This document shows positions 7,454-14,803 of a DNA stretch of 16,400 bases, in pieces. Numbering within the stretch: the first letter of the stretch is position 1; the number at the start of each line of letters is the position of its first letter. The notes beneath the pieces are model-generated. The model ran no database searches. It was not told the DNA's origin and was given only the letters and a program-made list of their open reading frames with translations. Source of the DNA: JBPEWY01 sp052032225 (lineage in GTDB: Bacteria > Bacteroidota > Bacteroidia > Flavobacteriales > Flavobacteriaceae); NCBI GenBank assembly GCA_052032225.1, contig JBPEWY010000064.1, positions 1-16,400 on the forward strand. The letters run 5' to 3'. The position numbers and the translations under genes were made by a program.

Positions 7454-10426
7454 TTAAAATGTTAATCTTGCTCCAATCAAATAAGTTTTAGATTGCGGTG
7501 GTGTAAAAAAGGTTTCCCCTTGTCTACCATTTGCTGTTGAATCTGTTACTTCAGGATCAATACCATCTAAATCACTTCCTTTTAAAGTAAATACATTGTT
7601 TGCTGTTGCATACAATCTAACACCTTTAAGGAAACCTAATTTGTCGGCAATTTTTGCAGGCAAAGTATACCCTAATGTTATGTTTTTAAGTCTTGCATAA
7701 GTACCATCTTTTAACTGTAGCGTTGAACGCTGAGAAAAAGTATTAAATGTAGGACTGCTAAATGAAGGGACATAAGCATTGTCTCCCGGATTTCTCCAAA
7801 CATCTAGTAAATTTCTTCTATTGTTAAAAGTACTTGCGGGGTTATCTGTAAACCTAAGTCCTGAAATATAAATATCATTTCCAACACTAAAGTTGAAGAA
7901 GAAATTAAGATCAAAATCTTTATATCGTAATTGATTTCTAAAACCACCAACAAAATCAGGGTTTGCATCTCCTGCAATAACTCTATCTGCCGAGGTTGGA
8001 GTTGTAGTAGGGTTACCGTTTATATCTAACCATTCTGCATCACCTGTTTGTGGGTTTACGCCTTTGTATCTAATTAAATAAAAACTGTTTACAGAGTGTC
8101 CTTCTACAGCTCTTTGTACGGTAGTAGCCGATACAAATCTTCTGCCTTGTGCATCTAAGTTAGCACCCGGTAATGATAGCACTTCGTTTTCATTAATACC
8201 TAAGTTTAATGAAGAAGTCCAGCTAAAGTTTTCGCCGTCAAAGATATCAACAGACAAATCTATATCCCAACCTCTATTTTCCATTTCACCAACATTATCA
8301 ATAATAGAGTTAATACCTCCGTTGGTTTGAGGAATAGGAACGTTTAAAATTAAATCGGTTGTCTTTTTATTATAATAGTCAACGTTTAACCTAAATCTGT
8401 TATTAAAGAAAGCTGCTTCAAAGCCAATATCATAAGATTCAGATTTTTCCCAGCGTAAATCTGGGTTAGCGGCTCCTAATTGACGGAGTCCTGAAGCACC
8501 ATTATAGTTAGAAACGATACCACCTCCAAAATTTTCTAAAGAGGCAAAGTTTCCAATTCTGTCGTTACCAGAAGTACCAAAGTTTCCTCTTAATTTTAAG
8601 GTGTTTATCCAATCTACATCTTCCATAAAGCTTTCAGAAGAAATTAACCAAGCAGCACCGGCAGCCCAGAAAGTACCATACTTATTGTTTTCACCAAAAC
8701 GAGATGATCCATCACGTCTTATAGATCCTTCAACAATATATTTGTTATCGTATGAATAATTTGCTCTACCAAAATAACCAACTAATCTGCTTCCTGTTGA
8801 AGTGTTATTAGTGGTTCCTGGAGTTGATGCAGATACGGTGTTTATTTGGTCGTCTGAAAGAAACCCGGTAGCAGTAACAGTGGTTGCTCTATTTTCTACC
8901 TCTTCATAAGACATACCTGCAACAACCGATAGATCATGAAATTCTCCAAAAGTTGTATTGTAGTTTAATGTGTTTGTAAATACAAACTTATTTAACAAGT
9001 TTACAATATCTGAAGCAAAGCCTCCCGGAGAGTTAACTTCAAACGATCTTTGAAATTGCTCTAGAGCAACTCTGTCTATACCAAAATCACTTCTGTAAGT
9101 TAAACCATCTAACAGCTTAAATTCTCCAAATACATTACCAACTGTTCTAAAGCTGTTAGCATCATTAATATCTAATGCTTCAATGGCTATAACATTTGCC
9201 AAGAAACCGGTATTTACAAAGTTACCATTCTCGTCTGTTGGCTCAACCCAAGGCTGCTGTAAAAAAGATGTAGTTAATGGAGCAAAAGTTGAGTTTTCTG
9301 CGCCAACTCTATCATTTTTATTTTCGGTTACACTTAAATTAACACCAACTTTTAACCAGTCGTTTACATCGTGTGTAAGGTTTAATCGGGCACTTAATCT
9401 ATCTAGATTATTGCCTTTTATAAAACCTTCTTGATCTTTATAGGTTAAACCTACAAAGAAGGTGGTTTTTTCGCTTCCTCCGGTAATATTCATGTTTAAG
9501 TCTTTAGATATACCCGTTCTTACTACATTAGAAGGCCAATCGAATGACCCTTGCGGTAAGTCGCCTGTTGAAGCAGCAAAGCCAGCTTCTACCAAAAATT
9601 CACGAAACTCATCGGCATTCATCATATCAAATACATCGGTACTTTTTGTCCAAGATGTACTCATATCTAATGTTACTCGGGTATCTTGATTTTTTCTACC
9701 AGATTTGGTTGTAATTAAAATTACCCCGTTTGCACCTCGAGACCCGTATACAGCAGTTGCTGCAGCATCTTTTAAAACTGAAAAAGATTCGATGTCGTTT
9801 GGATTAATATCTGCAAGAGGGTTTAATCCTTGTCCTCCTTGTCCACCGGTTACAATAGCGTCATTAAGGGGAACACCATCTATAACAATTAATGGTCTAC
9901 CTCCAGAAGAAATAGATGCTACACCTCTAATTTTAATGACTGGTGCAGCTCCTAAAATTCCAGAAGAATTTACTACTTGAACACCTGATGCTTGCCCTTG
10001 TAATAATTCTTGAGGTGATAATGCTGGAATATCTTTTATACTTTCATTGTCTACTGTTGATACACTTTGTACCAGCTTTTGTCTGTTTTGTTGCCCATAA
10101 GCAATTACTACTACTTCTTCTAGTGTTTGAGCATCTTCTTCCATCTGAACATTAATAGTGTTTGCAGCACCAACTGTTCTTTCTACTGTTTTCTGGCCGA
10201 TGTAAGTAAATACCAAAACCTGACCTACATTAACTCTAATGGAATAGTTACCATCAAAATCAGTTTGGGTCCCATTTGTAGTACCTTTTACTAAAATGTT
10301 TACTCCGGGTAACGGCATACCATTTTGGTCTGTAACACTACCTGAGACATTTTTTTCTTGTGCTAGAGTGACTGTTATACTAAATAGACATAGCAATAAC
10401 AGCATCCAGTAATTTTTTACTCTCAT
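7454..10426 (-). CDS. SusC/RagA family TonB-dependent outer-membrane transporter
   Basis: The 990-residue protein starts with ATG at 10426. The signal peptide covers about residues 1-23 (ends TLAQ). Next comes a carboxypeptidase-regulatory-like domain (about 26-95; GSVTDQNGMPLPGVNILVKG and DFDGNYSI), then a TonB-box-like segment (EEVVVIAYG). The plug (about 110-230) carries the SusC signatures IRGVASISSGGRPLIVIDGV and DAAATAVYGSRGANGVI. A long beta-barrel follows, ending in TYLIGARLTF with the terminal aromatic residue expected for BAM insertion. Known for the family: energy from TonB-ExbBD drives import of the ligand captured by SusD. Late barrel features ARLKNITLGYTLP and NVFTLKGSDLDGIDPE are standard for the family. 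The segment after the TonB box (GQQNRQKLVQSV) differs from the commoner KKxLTGSV form. Substrate is unassigned. Regulation is probably by the AraC-type gene just upstream on the same strand. Confidence 0.97.
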   Translation of the reverse strand: MRVKNYWMLLLLCLFSITVTLAQEKNVSGSVTDQNGMPLPGVNILVKGTTNGTQTDFDGNYSIRVNVGQVLVFTYIGQKTVERTVGAANTINVQMEEDAQTLEEVVVIAYGQQNRQKLVQSVSTVDNESIKDIPALSPQELLQGQASGVQVVNSSGILGAAPVIKIRGVASISSGGRPLIVIDGVPLNDAIVTGGQGGQGLNPLADINPNDIESFSVLKDAAATAVYGSRGANGVILITTKSGRKNQDTRVTLDMSTSWTKSTDVFDMMNADEFREFLVEAGFAASTGDLPQGSFDWPSNVVRTGISKDLNMNITGGSEKTTFFVGLTYKDQEGFIKGNNLDRLSARLNLTHDVNDWLKVGVNLSVTENKNDRVGAENSTFAPLTTSFLQQPWVEPTDENGNFVNTGFLANVIAIEALDINDANSFRTVGNVFGEFKLLDGLTYRSDFGIDRVALEQFQRSFEVNSPGGFASDIVNLLNKFVFTNTLNYNTTFGEFHDLSVVAGMSYEEVENRATTVTATGFLSDDQINTVSASTPGTTNNTSTGSRLVGYFGRANYSYDNKYIVEGSIRRDGSSRFGENNKYGTFWAAGAAWLISSESFMEDVDWINTLKLRGNFGTSGNDRIGNFASLENFGGGIVSNYNGASGLRQLGAANPDLRWEKSESYDIGFEAAFFNNRFRLNVDYYNKKTTDLILNVPIPQTNGGINSIIDNVGEMENRGWDIDLSVDIFDGENFSWTSSLNLGINENEVLSLPGANLDAQGRRFVSATTVQRAVEGHSVNSFYLIRYKGVNPQTGDAEWLDINGNPTTTPTSADRVIAGDANPDFVGGFRNQLRYKDFDLNFFFNFSVGNDIYISGLRFTDNPASTFNNRRNLLDVWRNPGDNAYVPSFSSPTFNTFSQRSTLQLKDGTYARLKNITLGYTLPAKIADKLGFLKGVRLYATANNVFTLKGSDLDGIDPEVTDSTANGRQGETFFTPPQSKTYLIGARLTF

Positions 10427-10630
10427 AGATTAAAATATTAAAGATTAGTTTTGAATTAGTGCAACTAAGGAAGGAATGTGGAATTAAAGATTATTAAGAT
10501 GGCTAACTCAAATAATTTGTCTTCAAAAAATAAAATCAAAGTTTAGTGGATTTTTTATAGAAGTACTCATATAAACCACAAACCTTCAGTAATTGCAAAG
10601 TAAATTGACTGATATTTTGAGTAGAAAAGG

Positions 10631-10674
10631 TTAACCCCTATAATAGTTTACCCTTTTTAAGAATAGGGTTAAAC
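10631..10674. repeat. Clustered TTAACCC-type inverted and direct repeats before the SusC-like gene
   Basis: TTAACCCCTAT (10631-10641), GTTTACCC (10646-10653) and, on the opposite strand, GTTTAACCCTAT (10674-10663) form two copies in one orientation and one inverted copy. The last overlaps the stop of the AraC-type gene. Read on the minus strand, the outer arms can pair as an imperfect stem, followed by a short CCTTTTC tract. It could be a weak terminator of the regulator transcript or a binding site about 200 bp upstream of the SusC-like start. The sequence alone does not decide. Confidence 0.45.
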
Positions 10675-12198
10675 GTATTTTAATTTGTGAAGCTTATCTA
10701 GATATTCTGTGGGTGTTAACGATGTTTCTTTTTTAAAAGCTTTATTAAAAGTTACTTTATTATTATAACCTACTTCATAAGCAACATCAATAATGTTTAG
10801 AGTAATGTGGTAGTTGTTTTTAAGGATAGTTGTAGCTTCTTGAATACGGTACTTATTAATTAGTTCAAAGAAATTCATATTAAAATGCTCATTAATAACT
10901 TGAGACGTATTGTGTTTTGTAGTGCCAAGTTTGGCTGCAAGCATTTCAAGATTTAGATTGTTTTCTTTGTATACCTTATACTCGTTAAGCAGTTTAATAA
11001 GTTCTTGTTTAAGCTCAATAGAGTAAGCAGGCGTTAAAGCAGATTTTTTGTATTTTTTATCTGGAAGATTATTGTTATTAACTTTTGTTTTTATTGCAGA
11101 GTTGGTTTTTTTACCAAAAACTTCCGGAACAGTATAGGCTGTTGATGCTATGTAAAAAATTAAGAGAGCCATTGCTATTACTTGTGGTTGAAACGATGCT
11201 ACGCCCTCACTGTTTCCAATAAAAATTATACCTAAACCATGAAGTGAGTATACAAACACATACGCAATAAATATATTTTTAAGTTGACTTTGCCACTTTA
11301 TACTCGCAGCTGTGCTTTCTGTGTTTTGATGCTTATACTTTAAATATAATTTATGAATTAGATAGGCATATACCGATAAAGAAATAATTTTTGCAAGTAC
11401 AATTAAAGTAGTAGTAACTTTTAAATCGCTATTTCTATTAACCATTAAAAGTAATTTACTTTCTGCATCTAGTGTGTAATACGGAACCAAAATACCAAGC
11501 AATATTAAAGTTGGTAAAAAGTGTAAAGCATCTATTGCTGTTAAGTTATAATTTGTGACTCTTTTCTTGAAATAAAAATATAATAGCGGCCCATACAATA
11601 AAGAAAAGGTAGTTGTAATGTATAAAAAGTGAGGGGTTTTGTATAAGTAATTTGAAATAAATAAGCTTATGTGTAAAATAAATAAAGAATGTAATAAAAC
11701 AAATAATCCAATAAAAATGTTAGATGAATGATTGTTATTTATTTTAAAAAGCAGGAGCAATGCTATAAAAACTCCAATACAACCACTAAAAAGGTAAAAA
11801 GAAGACCAAAAAGAAACTTTTAATAAGTACTTATGCTCTAGTTTTTTGAAATTTTCTGTAGTTTTTATTTTTTTAAAAAACTGATCATGCAGTATGTTTA
11901 TTTCTGCAGTGTTTTTTATATGTTTTTCTAGATAGTAAGTGGCTTTATTTGCATCGTTTAAATGCGCATAAAAAAAAGCTAAGTTTTTATAGGCATCTAT
12001 AGAGTCTATCTCTTTCTCATCTAACCTTTTTTTAAGAAGCTCTATAGAAGTTAGTATATTTTTCTGCTTGTCATTTTGAGCATAAAGAACACTATCTGTT
12101 TTAAACTTGGTTTTATAGGTATAGCTATAGGCAGAGAAAACTGAAGCAAGTATAATTGCTACAAAAGCAAAAGTGTGCTTTATTGTTTTGGCTGCCAT
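10669..12198 (-). CDS. Membrane-bound AraC-family regulator with TPR-like and seven-helix segments
   Basis: The 509-residue protein starts with ATG at 12198. Residues about 6-28 are a signal anchor or signal peptide. Residues about 45-125 are helical and TPR-like (AYKNLAFFYAHLNDANKATYYLEKH), presumably periplasmic. Seven hydrophobic helices follow (about residues 130-350), including GCIGVFIALLLLF, LHSLFILHISLFIS, FSLLYGPLLYFYF and VIAMALLIFYIAS. After a basic Asn/Lys-rich linker comes the C-terminal AraC-type double helix-turn-helix (about 415-505): LEMLAAKLGTTKHNTSQVI for the first and DVAYEVGYNNKVTFNKAF for the second. Known for the family: AraC domains bind DNA and activate or repress nearby genes. 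Inferred: the N-terminal and membrane parts sense an envelope signal and the tethered HTH controls the SusCD pair downstream. The gap to SusC is 242 bp, so separate promoters are likely. Confidence 0.88.
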   Translation of the reverse strand: MAAKTIKHTFAFVAIILASVFSAYSYTYKTKFKTDSVLYAQNDKQKNILTSIELLKKRLDEKEIDSIDAYKNLAFFYAHLNDANKATYYLEKHIKNTAEINILHDQFFKKIKTTENFKKLEHKYLLKVSFWSSFYLFSGCIGVFIALLLLFKINNNHSSNIFIGLFVLLHSLFILHISLFISNYLYKTPHFLYITTTFSLLYGPLLYFYFKKRVTNYNLTAIDALHFLPTLILLGILVPYYTLDAESKLLLMVNRNSDLKVTTTLIVLAKIISLSVYAYLIHKLYLKYKHQNTESTAASIKWQSQLKNIFIAYVFVYSLHGLGIIFIGNSEGVASFQPQVIAMALLIFYIASTAYTVPEVFGKKTNSAIKTKVNNNNLPDKKYKKSALTPAYSIELKQELIKLLNEYKVYKENNLNLEMLAAKLGTTKHNTSQVINEHFNMNFFELINKYRIQEATTILKNNYHITLNIIDVAYEVGYNNKVTFNKAFKKETSLTPTEYLDKLHKLKYV

Positions 12199-12708
12199 CT
12201 TAAATTAATTAGTAGTTACGTAAGCGAAATAATAAACAAGTTACCACTTATAGACGCCAACGATTCTTAAAAATTACATAAAATAGTATATCCCGATAAT
12301 AATTTACTTATTTTTATAAGTTTTTTATTACAAAATAGTATTCTATGTTTTTAAAGCAAGTAACTTATGGTATATATGGTGTAATTTGTGGTTATTTTGT
12401 TTAGACATTGAAGAAAAGTAGACTTATACTCTAAATAAAAAACCTCGACTATTGTAAAATAACCAAGATTTTATTTAAAATTAATTTCAAAAACTATAAC
12501 AAGACGTACACTTTAATAGCCGTCATTTTGTTCAATTAAATACTCTTTTTTTTAAAAAAATAGCTAGTTATTCTTTTTTTATAGAATAACTCACACACCT
12601 GATTTAAATCATTTTTTGCACTCTATTTTACACCTACCTTTATTCATATAAATCTTGTGCTCGATTAACCCCTTAAATTTTGTTAATGAGTTTCATAAAA
12701 ATGTTGTA
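12199..12708. promoter_or_regulatory. Divergent AT-rich intergenic region with palindromes
   Basis: This region separates the AraC-type gene (minus) from the lipoprotein gene (plus). I see no gene in it. It holds an imperfect direct repeat ATTACA(TA)AAATAGTAT (12273-12289 and 12327-12341) flanking the inverted repeat ACTTAT-TTTT-ATAAGT (12306-12321). Closer to the lipoprotein are a 9-bp inverted repeat AGTTATTCT/AGAATAACT (12566-12574 and 12583-12591) and the palindrome TGATTTAAATCA (12600-12611). The density of inverted repeats suggests regulator binding on both sides, but AT-rich DNA gives short palindromes by chance. Confidence 0.5.
12615..12642 (+). promoter_or_regulatory. Possible Bacteroidetes-type promoter for the lipoprotein gene
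   Basis: TTTG (12615-12618) lies 16 bp before TACCTTTA (12635-12642), close to the TTTG / TAnnTTTG promoter pattern of the phylum, but with a short spacer and the final G replaced by A. Transcription would start near 12650, about 60 bp before the ATG at 12709. The match is imperfect. Confidence 0.3.
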
Positions 12709-13341
12709 ATGAAAAATATTTGTTTTGCTCTATTTGTTTTTTTCTTAGCAGGATGTTCGTCTGTAAAGCTTTCAGAAAGTTGGAAGAGTACTCAATATAA
12801 AACGTTTGTTCCTAAAAAAATTCTTGTAGTTGGAGTGACACAAGATCAAACCAGTAGAAAGTTATTTGAAGTACATTTAAACGAAGCACTACAAAAAAGA
12901 GGTTTAAAAGCAGAAGAGAGTTTTGTTGTTTGTGAAGCTAATTTTACTGACTCAAAAAAAACCGAACAAGAACTTAAAATGTTAGAAGATGAATTAATTT
13001 TTCAAGATTTTGATGCAGTTTTAATTTCGGTAGTTAAAGGAGTTGATGAGCGGGTTTCTTATAACAGAGAATTTAATGACATAAACCCTCAGTCTGATAA
13101 ATTTAGAGGATACTATTTTTTAAACCAAGATGCTTTTTTTGATACAGGTTATTACGATAGATTTAATGTGTATAATGTAGAAGCTTCACTTTATAATTTA
13201 GATCCAGACAGTGAAAGAGCTTTAGTCTGGAGAGCGTCATACGAAATTGTAGACCCAACCCAAATACACAAAACTATTGAGGCATATGTAAAAGCAATTG
13301 TTAAGAATTTAGAAGAAAATGAATTAGTTTTAAAAAAGTAA
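12709..13341 (+). CDS. Lipoprotein of unknown function
   Basis: The 210-residue protein is read from the ATG at 12709. The open frame extends upstream to a TTG at 12655, but only the ATG start puts a proper lipoprotein signal at the N-terminus: Lys-containing start, hydrophobic stretch, and lipobox LAGC with Cys16. The residues after the Cys are SSVK, without the acidic surface-export signal, so the mature protein probably stays on the periplasmic side. The body mixes strand and helix segments: TFVPKKILVVGVTQDQTSRKLFEVH early, FDAVLISVVKG in the middle, then an aromatic/Asp-rich patch (YYFLNQDAFFDTGYYDRFNVY) and a late ERALVWRASYEIVDP followed by a helix. The layout recalls small DUF4136-like envelope lipoproteins, but I do not recognise the family with confidence. 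It stands alone between divergent and convergent neighbours. Confidence 0.8.
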   Translation: MKNICFALFVFFLAGCSSVKLSESWKSTQYKTFVPKKILVVGVTQDQTSRKLFEVHLNEALQKRGLKAEESFVVCEANFTDSKKTEQELKMLEDELIFQDFDAVLISVVKGVDERVSYNREFNDINPQSDKFRGYYFLNQDAFFDTGYYDRFNVYNVEASLYNLDPDSERALVWRASYEIVDPTQIHKTIEAYVKAIVKNLEENELVLKK

Positions 13342-13379
13342 ACAAAGCACTTTAAAGAATACATTTATTTTAAAAGTAA

Positions 13380-13415
13380 AAAAGCCGCTACTTAAAGTAA
13401 CGGCTTTTAATTTTT
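13380..13415. terminator. Bidirectional terminator between lipoprotein and HMA genes
   Basis: AAAAGCCG and CGGCTTTT pair, with one C/A mismatch followed by TAC/GTA, around the loop TTAAA (stem arms 13380-13391 and 13397-13408). T-rich sequence (13405-13415) follows on the plus strand and an A-rich tract precedes it, so it serves the lipoprotein transcript and the minus-strand operon ending at 13422. Confidence 0.85.
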
Positions 13416-13421
13416 ATAGAA

Positions 13422-13691
13422 TTAACTATTTAATCTGCCAATCATACAACTGGTATACGATTTTACCTTTTTACTAATTGAATTTGCTTCTCCTTCTGGC
13501 GGGTAACCAAGCTTAACCAGCATGTTCTTAACAGCTTGTAATTGCTCTGTTGTACTATAATTAAAAGTAACAGAATTTTGTTCTGGTGTTATGTTTATAT
13601 TGCTTATGCCTTCAAGCTGCTGCAATTTTTTACTTATAGTATTGGCACAACCACCGCATTTTAAATTTTGAACTAAAATTGTTGTTTCCAT
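13422..13691 (-). CDS. Small heavy-metal-associated (HMA) domain protein
   Basis: The 89-residue protein starts with ATG at 13691. It has a ferredoxin-like HMA fold pattern over residues 1-66. The metal-binding loop NLKCGGCANTI carries Cys12 and Cys15 (CxxC), followed by a helix and the strand ISNINITPEQNSVTFNY. The family binds soft metals such as Cu(I) and acts as a cytosolic chaperone or as a stand-alone version of the P-type ATPase N-terminal domain; there is no signal peptide. After the core, a roughly 20-residue tail (SKKVKSYTSCMIGR) contains a third cysteine, Cys82, not part of the classical HMA motif. No copper ATPase is visible nearby. It is the last gene of the minus-strand series and ends at the terminator at 13380-13415. 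The metal and partner are not determined. Confidence 0.88.
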   Translation of the reverse strand: METTILVQNLKCGGCANTISKKLQQLEGISNINITPEQNSVTFNYSTTEQLQAVKNMLVKLGYPPEGEANSISKKVKSYTSCMIGRLNS

Positions 13692-13730
13692 TTTTTTTAG
13701 GGATAAATTTAAAGGTGAAATTACAAGTAG

Positions 13731-14030
13731 TCAATGATAAATATCAGGCTTTTGGTCCATTAAACTCAAACCACCACCTGTTATGACTGTAAAACCAAGT
13801 TTAGTAAGTGCAGCACCTACTTTTTCTGCTTTTTTATAGTAGGGGTTTGTTTTAGTAAAACGAGCAGAACCAAAAACTGTAATACAATGTCCTATAAAGT
13901 GCATTTTTCTGAATGCCCGTATAAATTGATACTGCACTTTAAATGAAAACCATAGTTCTTTAAATCGGTCTTTAGGGCCTTGTAAAAACTTACCTTCTGA
14001 AGTTAGGTGATAGTTAGTAGATTTAATTTT
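13731..14030 (-). pseudogene. Truncated LOG-family (TIGR00730 Rossmann-fold nucleotide hydrolase) remnant
   Basis: Between the patatin and HMA genes an open minus-strand frame runs from after a TAG at 14031-14033 to a TGA at 13731-13733. It encodes LTSEGKFLQGPKDRFKELW and then VQYQFIRAFRKMHFIGHCIT, VFGSARFTKTNPYYKKAEKV and GAALTKLGFTVITGGG. This matches the N-terminal third of LOG-type proteins (FGSAR and TGGG nucleotide-binding motifs; members hydrolyse nucleoside monophosphates to base and ribose phosphate). The usual GGGPGIMEAAN becomes GGGLSLMDQKPDIYH and stops. The catalytic PGGxGTxxE segment and the remaining two thirds are gone. No ATG lies at the family's normal start; the first in-frame starts (GTG at 13937, ATG at 13904) fall inside the conserved region. 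I read it as a deletion remnant, in the orientation of its operon neighbours. Confidence 0.82.
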
Positions 14031-14037
14031 CTACTTA

Positions 14038-14802
14038 TTAATCTATTACTATATTTCTAGTTTTTAATTGTTGTTTTGCATGTAGATACCCAATATTAAA
14101 AATGGTATCTATGTTGCCTACACTAAAAGTGCTGTAGTTAGCTAATTCTTCTGGATAAAAAATAACATCGCAATCAGAAAATTTTGCAATACAATCACTA
14201 GCAGATTTAACTTTATAGGCTCTGTCAACCACTTGGTACGAGTGTTTTAAATCTGAAATAGCTACTTTTTTTAATGGCGTAACATACACCCCAATTATTT
14301 TATGGCATTTATCTTTTAAGGGTTCTACCGGAAAATTATTTAATACACCACCATCAATATAATGCTTGCCATTAATTTCTACCGGTGTAAAAACTCCTGG
14401 AAAAGAAGCCGAAGCTAAAATGGGTTTAATTAAATTTCCTTTATTAAAATACGTTAATGAGCCGTTAATAATATCTGTAGCTGTTACATATAACGGCTTT
14501 TTTAAGGCAGCAAAATTATCTTCCGGAAAATATTTTTTAAAATCTACGTAATACTTTTCACTGTCAAGAATACCAGGCTTACCAAGTGCATAGCGGCTAA
14601 ATTGAAACATAGGTACAGCCTTAAAAAAATGTAAAATTTCTTGCCATTTATATCCACCGGCATAGAGAGCTCCTACAATAGCTCCGGCACTGGTACCGGA
14701 AATTACAGAGGGGTAAATATTATACTCTTCTAATGCTTTTATTACTCCAATATGTGCAGCACCTTTAACACCACCACCAGAGAGAACTAAACCTAATTTC
14801 AT
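14038..14802 (-). CDS. Patatin-like phospholipase
   Basis: The 254-residue protein starts with ATG at 14802, one base beyond the MgtC-family stop, so the two genes are almost certainly co-transcribed. It has the complete bacterial patatin set: oxyanion motif GGGVKG (residues 9-14), nucleophile elbow GTSAG with Ser38 (36-40), and the DGG motif with Asp150 of the Ser-Asp dyad, in the context HYIDGGVLNNFPVEPL. The segment ILASASFPGVFTPVEI before the DGG is also characteristic. There is no signal peptide, and the length fits the short RssA/YchK-like cytoplasmic subgroup. Known for the family: hydrolysis of acyl esters of (lyso)phospholipids or other lipids. The physiological lipid is unknown. The LOG remnant begins within ten bases of its stop. 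Confidence 0.95.
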   Translation of the reverse strand: MKLGLVLSGGGVKGAAHIGVIKALEEYNIYPSVISGTSAGAIVGALYAGGYKWQEILHFFKAVPMFQFSRYALGKPGILDSEKYYVDFKKYFPEDNFAALKKPLYVTATDIINGSLTYFNKGNLIKPILASASFPGVFTPVEINGKHYIDGGVLNNFPVEPLKDKCHKIIGVYVTPLKKVAISDLKHSYQVVDRAYKVKSASDCIAKFSDCDVIFYPEELANYSTFSVGNIDTIFNIGYLHAKQQLKTRNIVID

Positions 14803-14803
14803 T

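Noticed and set aside
9183..10155. Plus-strand open frames of 70-91 codons inside the SusC-like gene
   Set aside because: They lie opposite strongly conserved SusC plug and barrel coding sequence and show no motif of their own.
12306..12326. Inverted repeat followed by T tract as a terminator
   Set aside because: The stem is nearly all A/T and no plus-strand gene ends upstream of it, so a regulatory repeat or chance is more likely.
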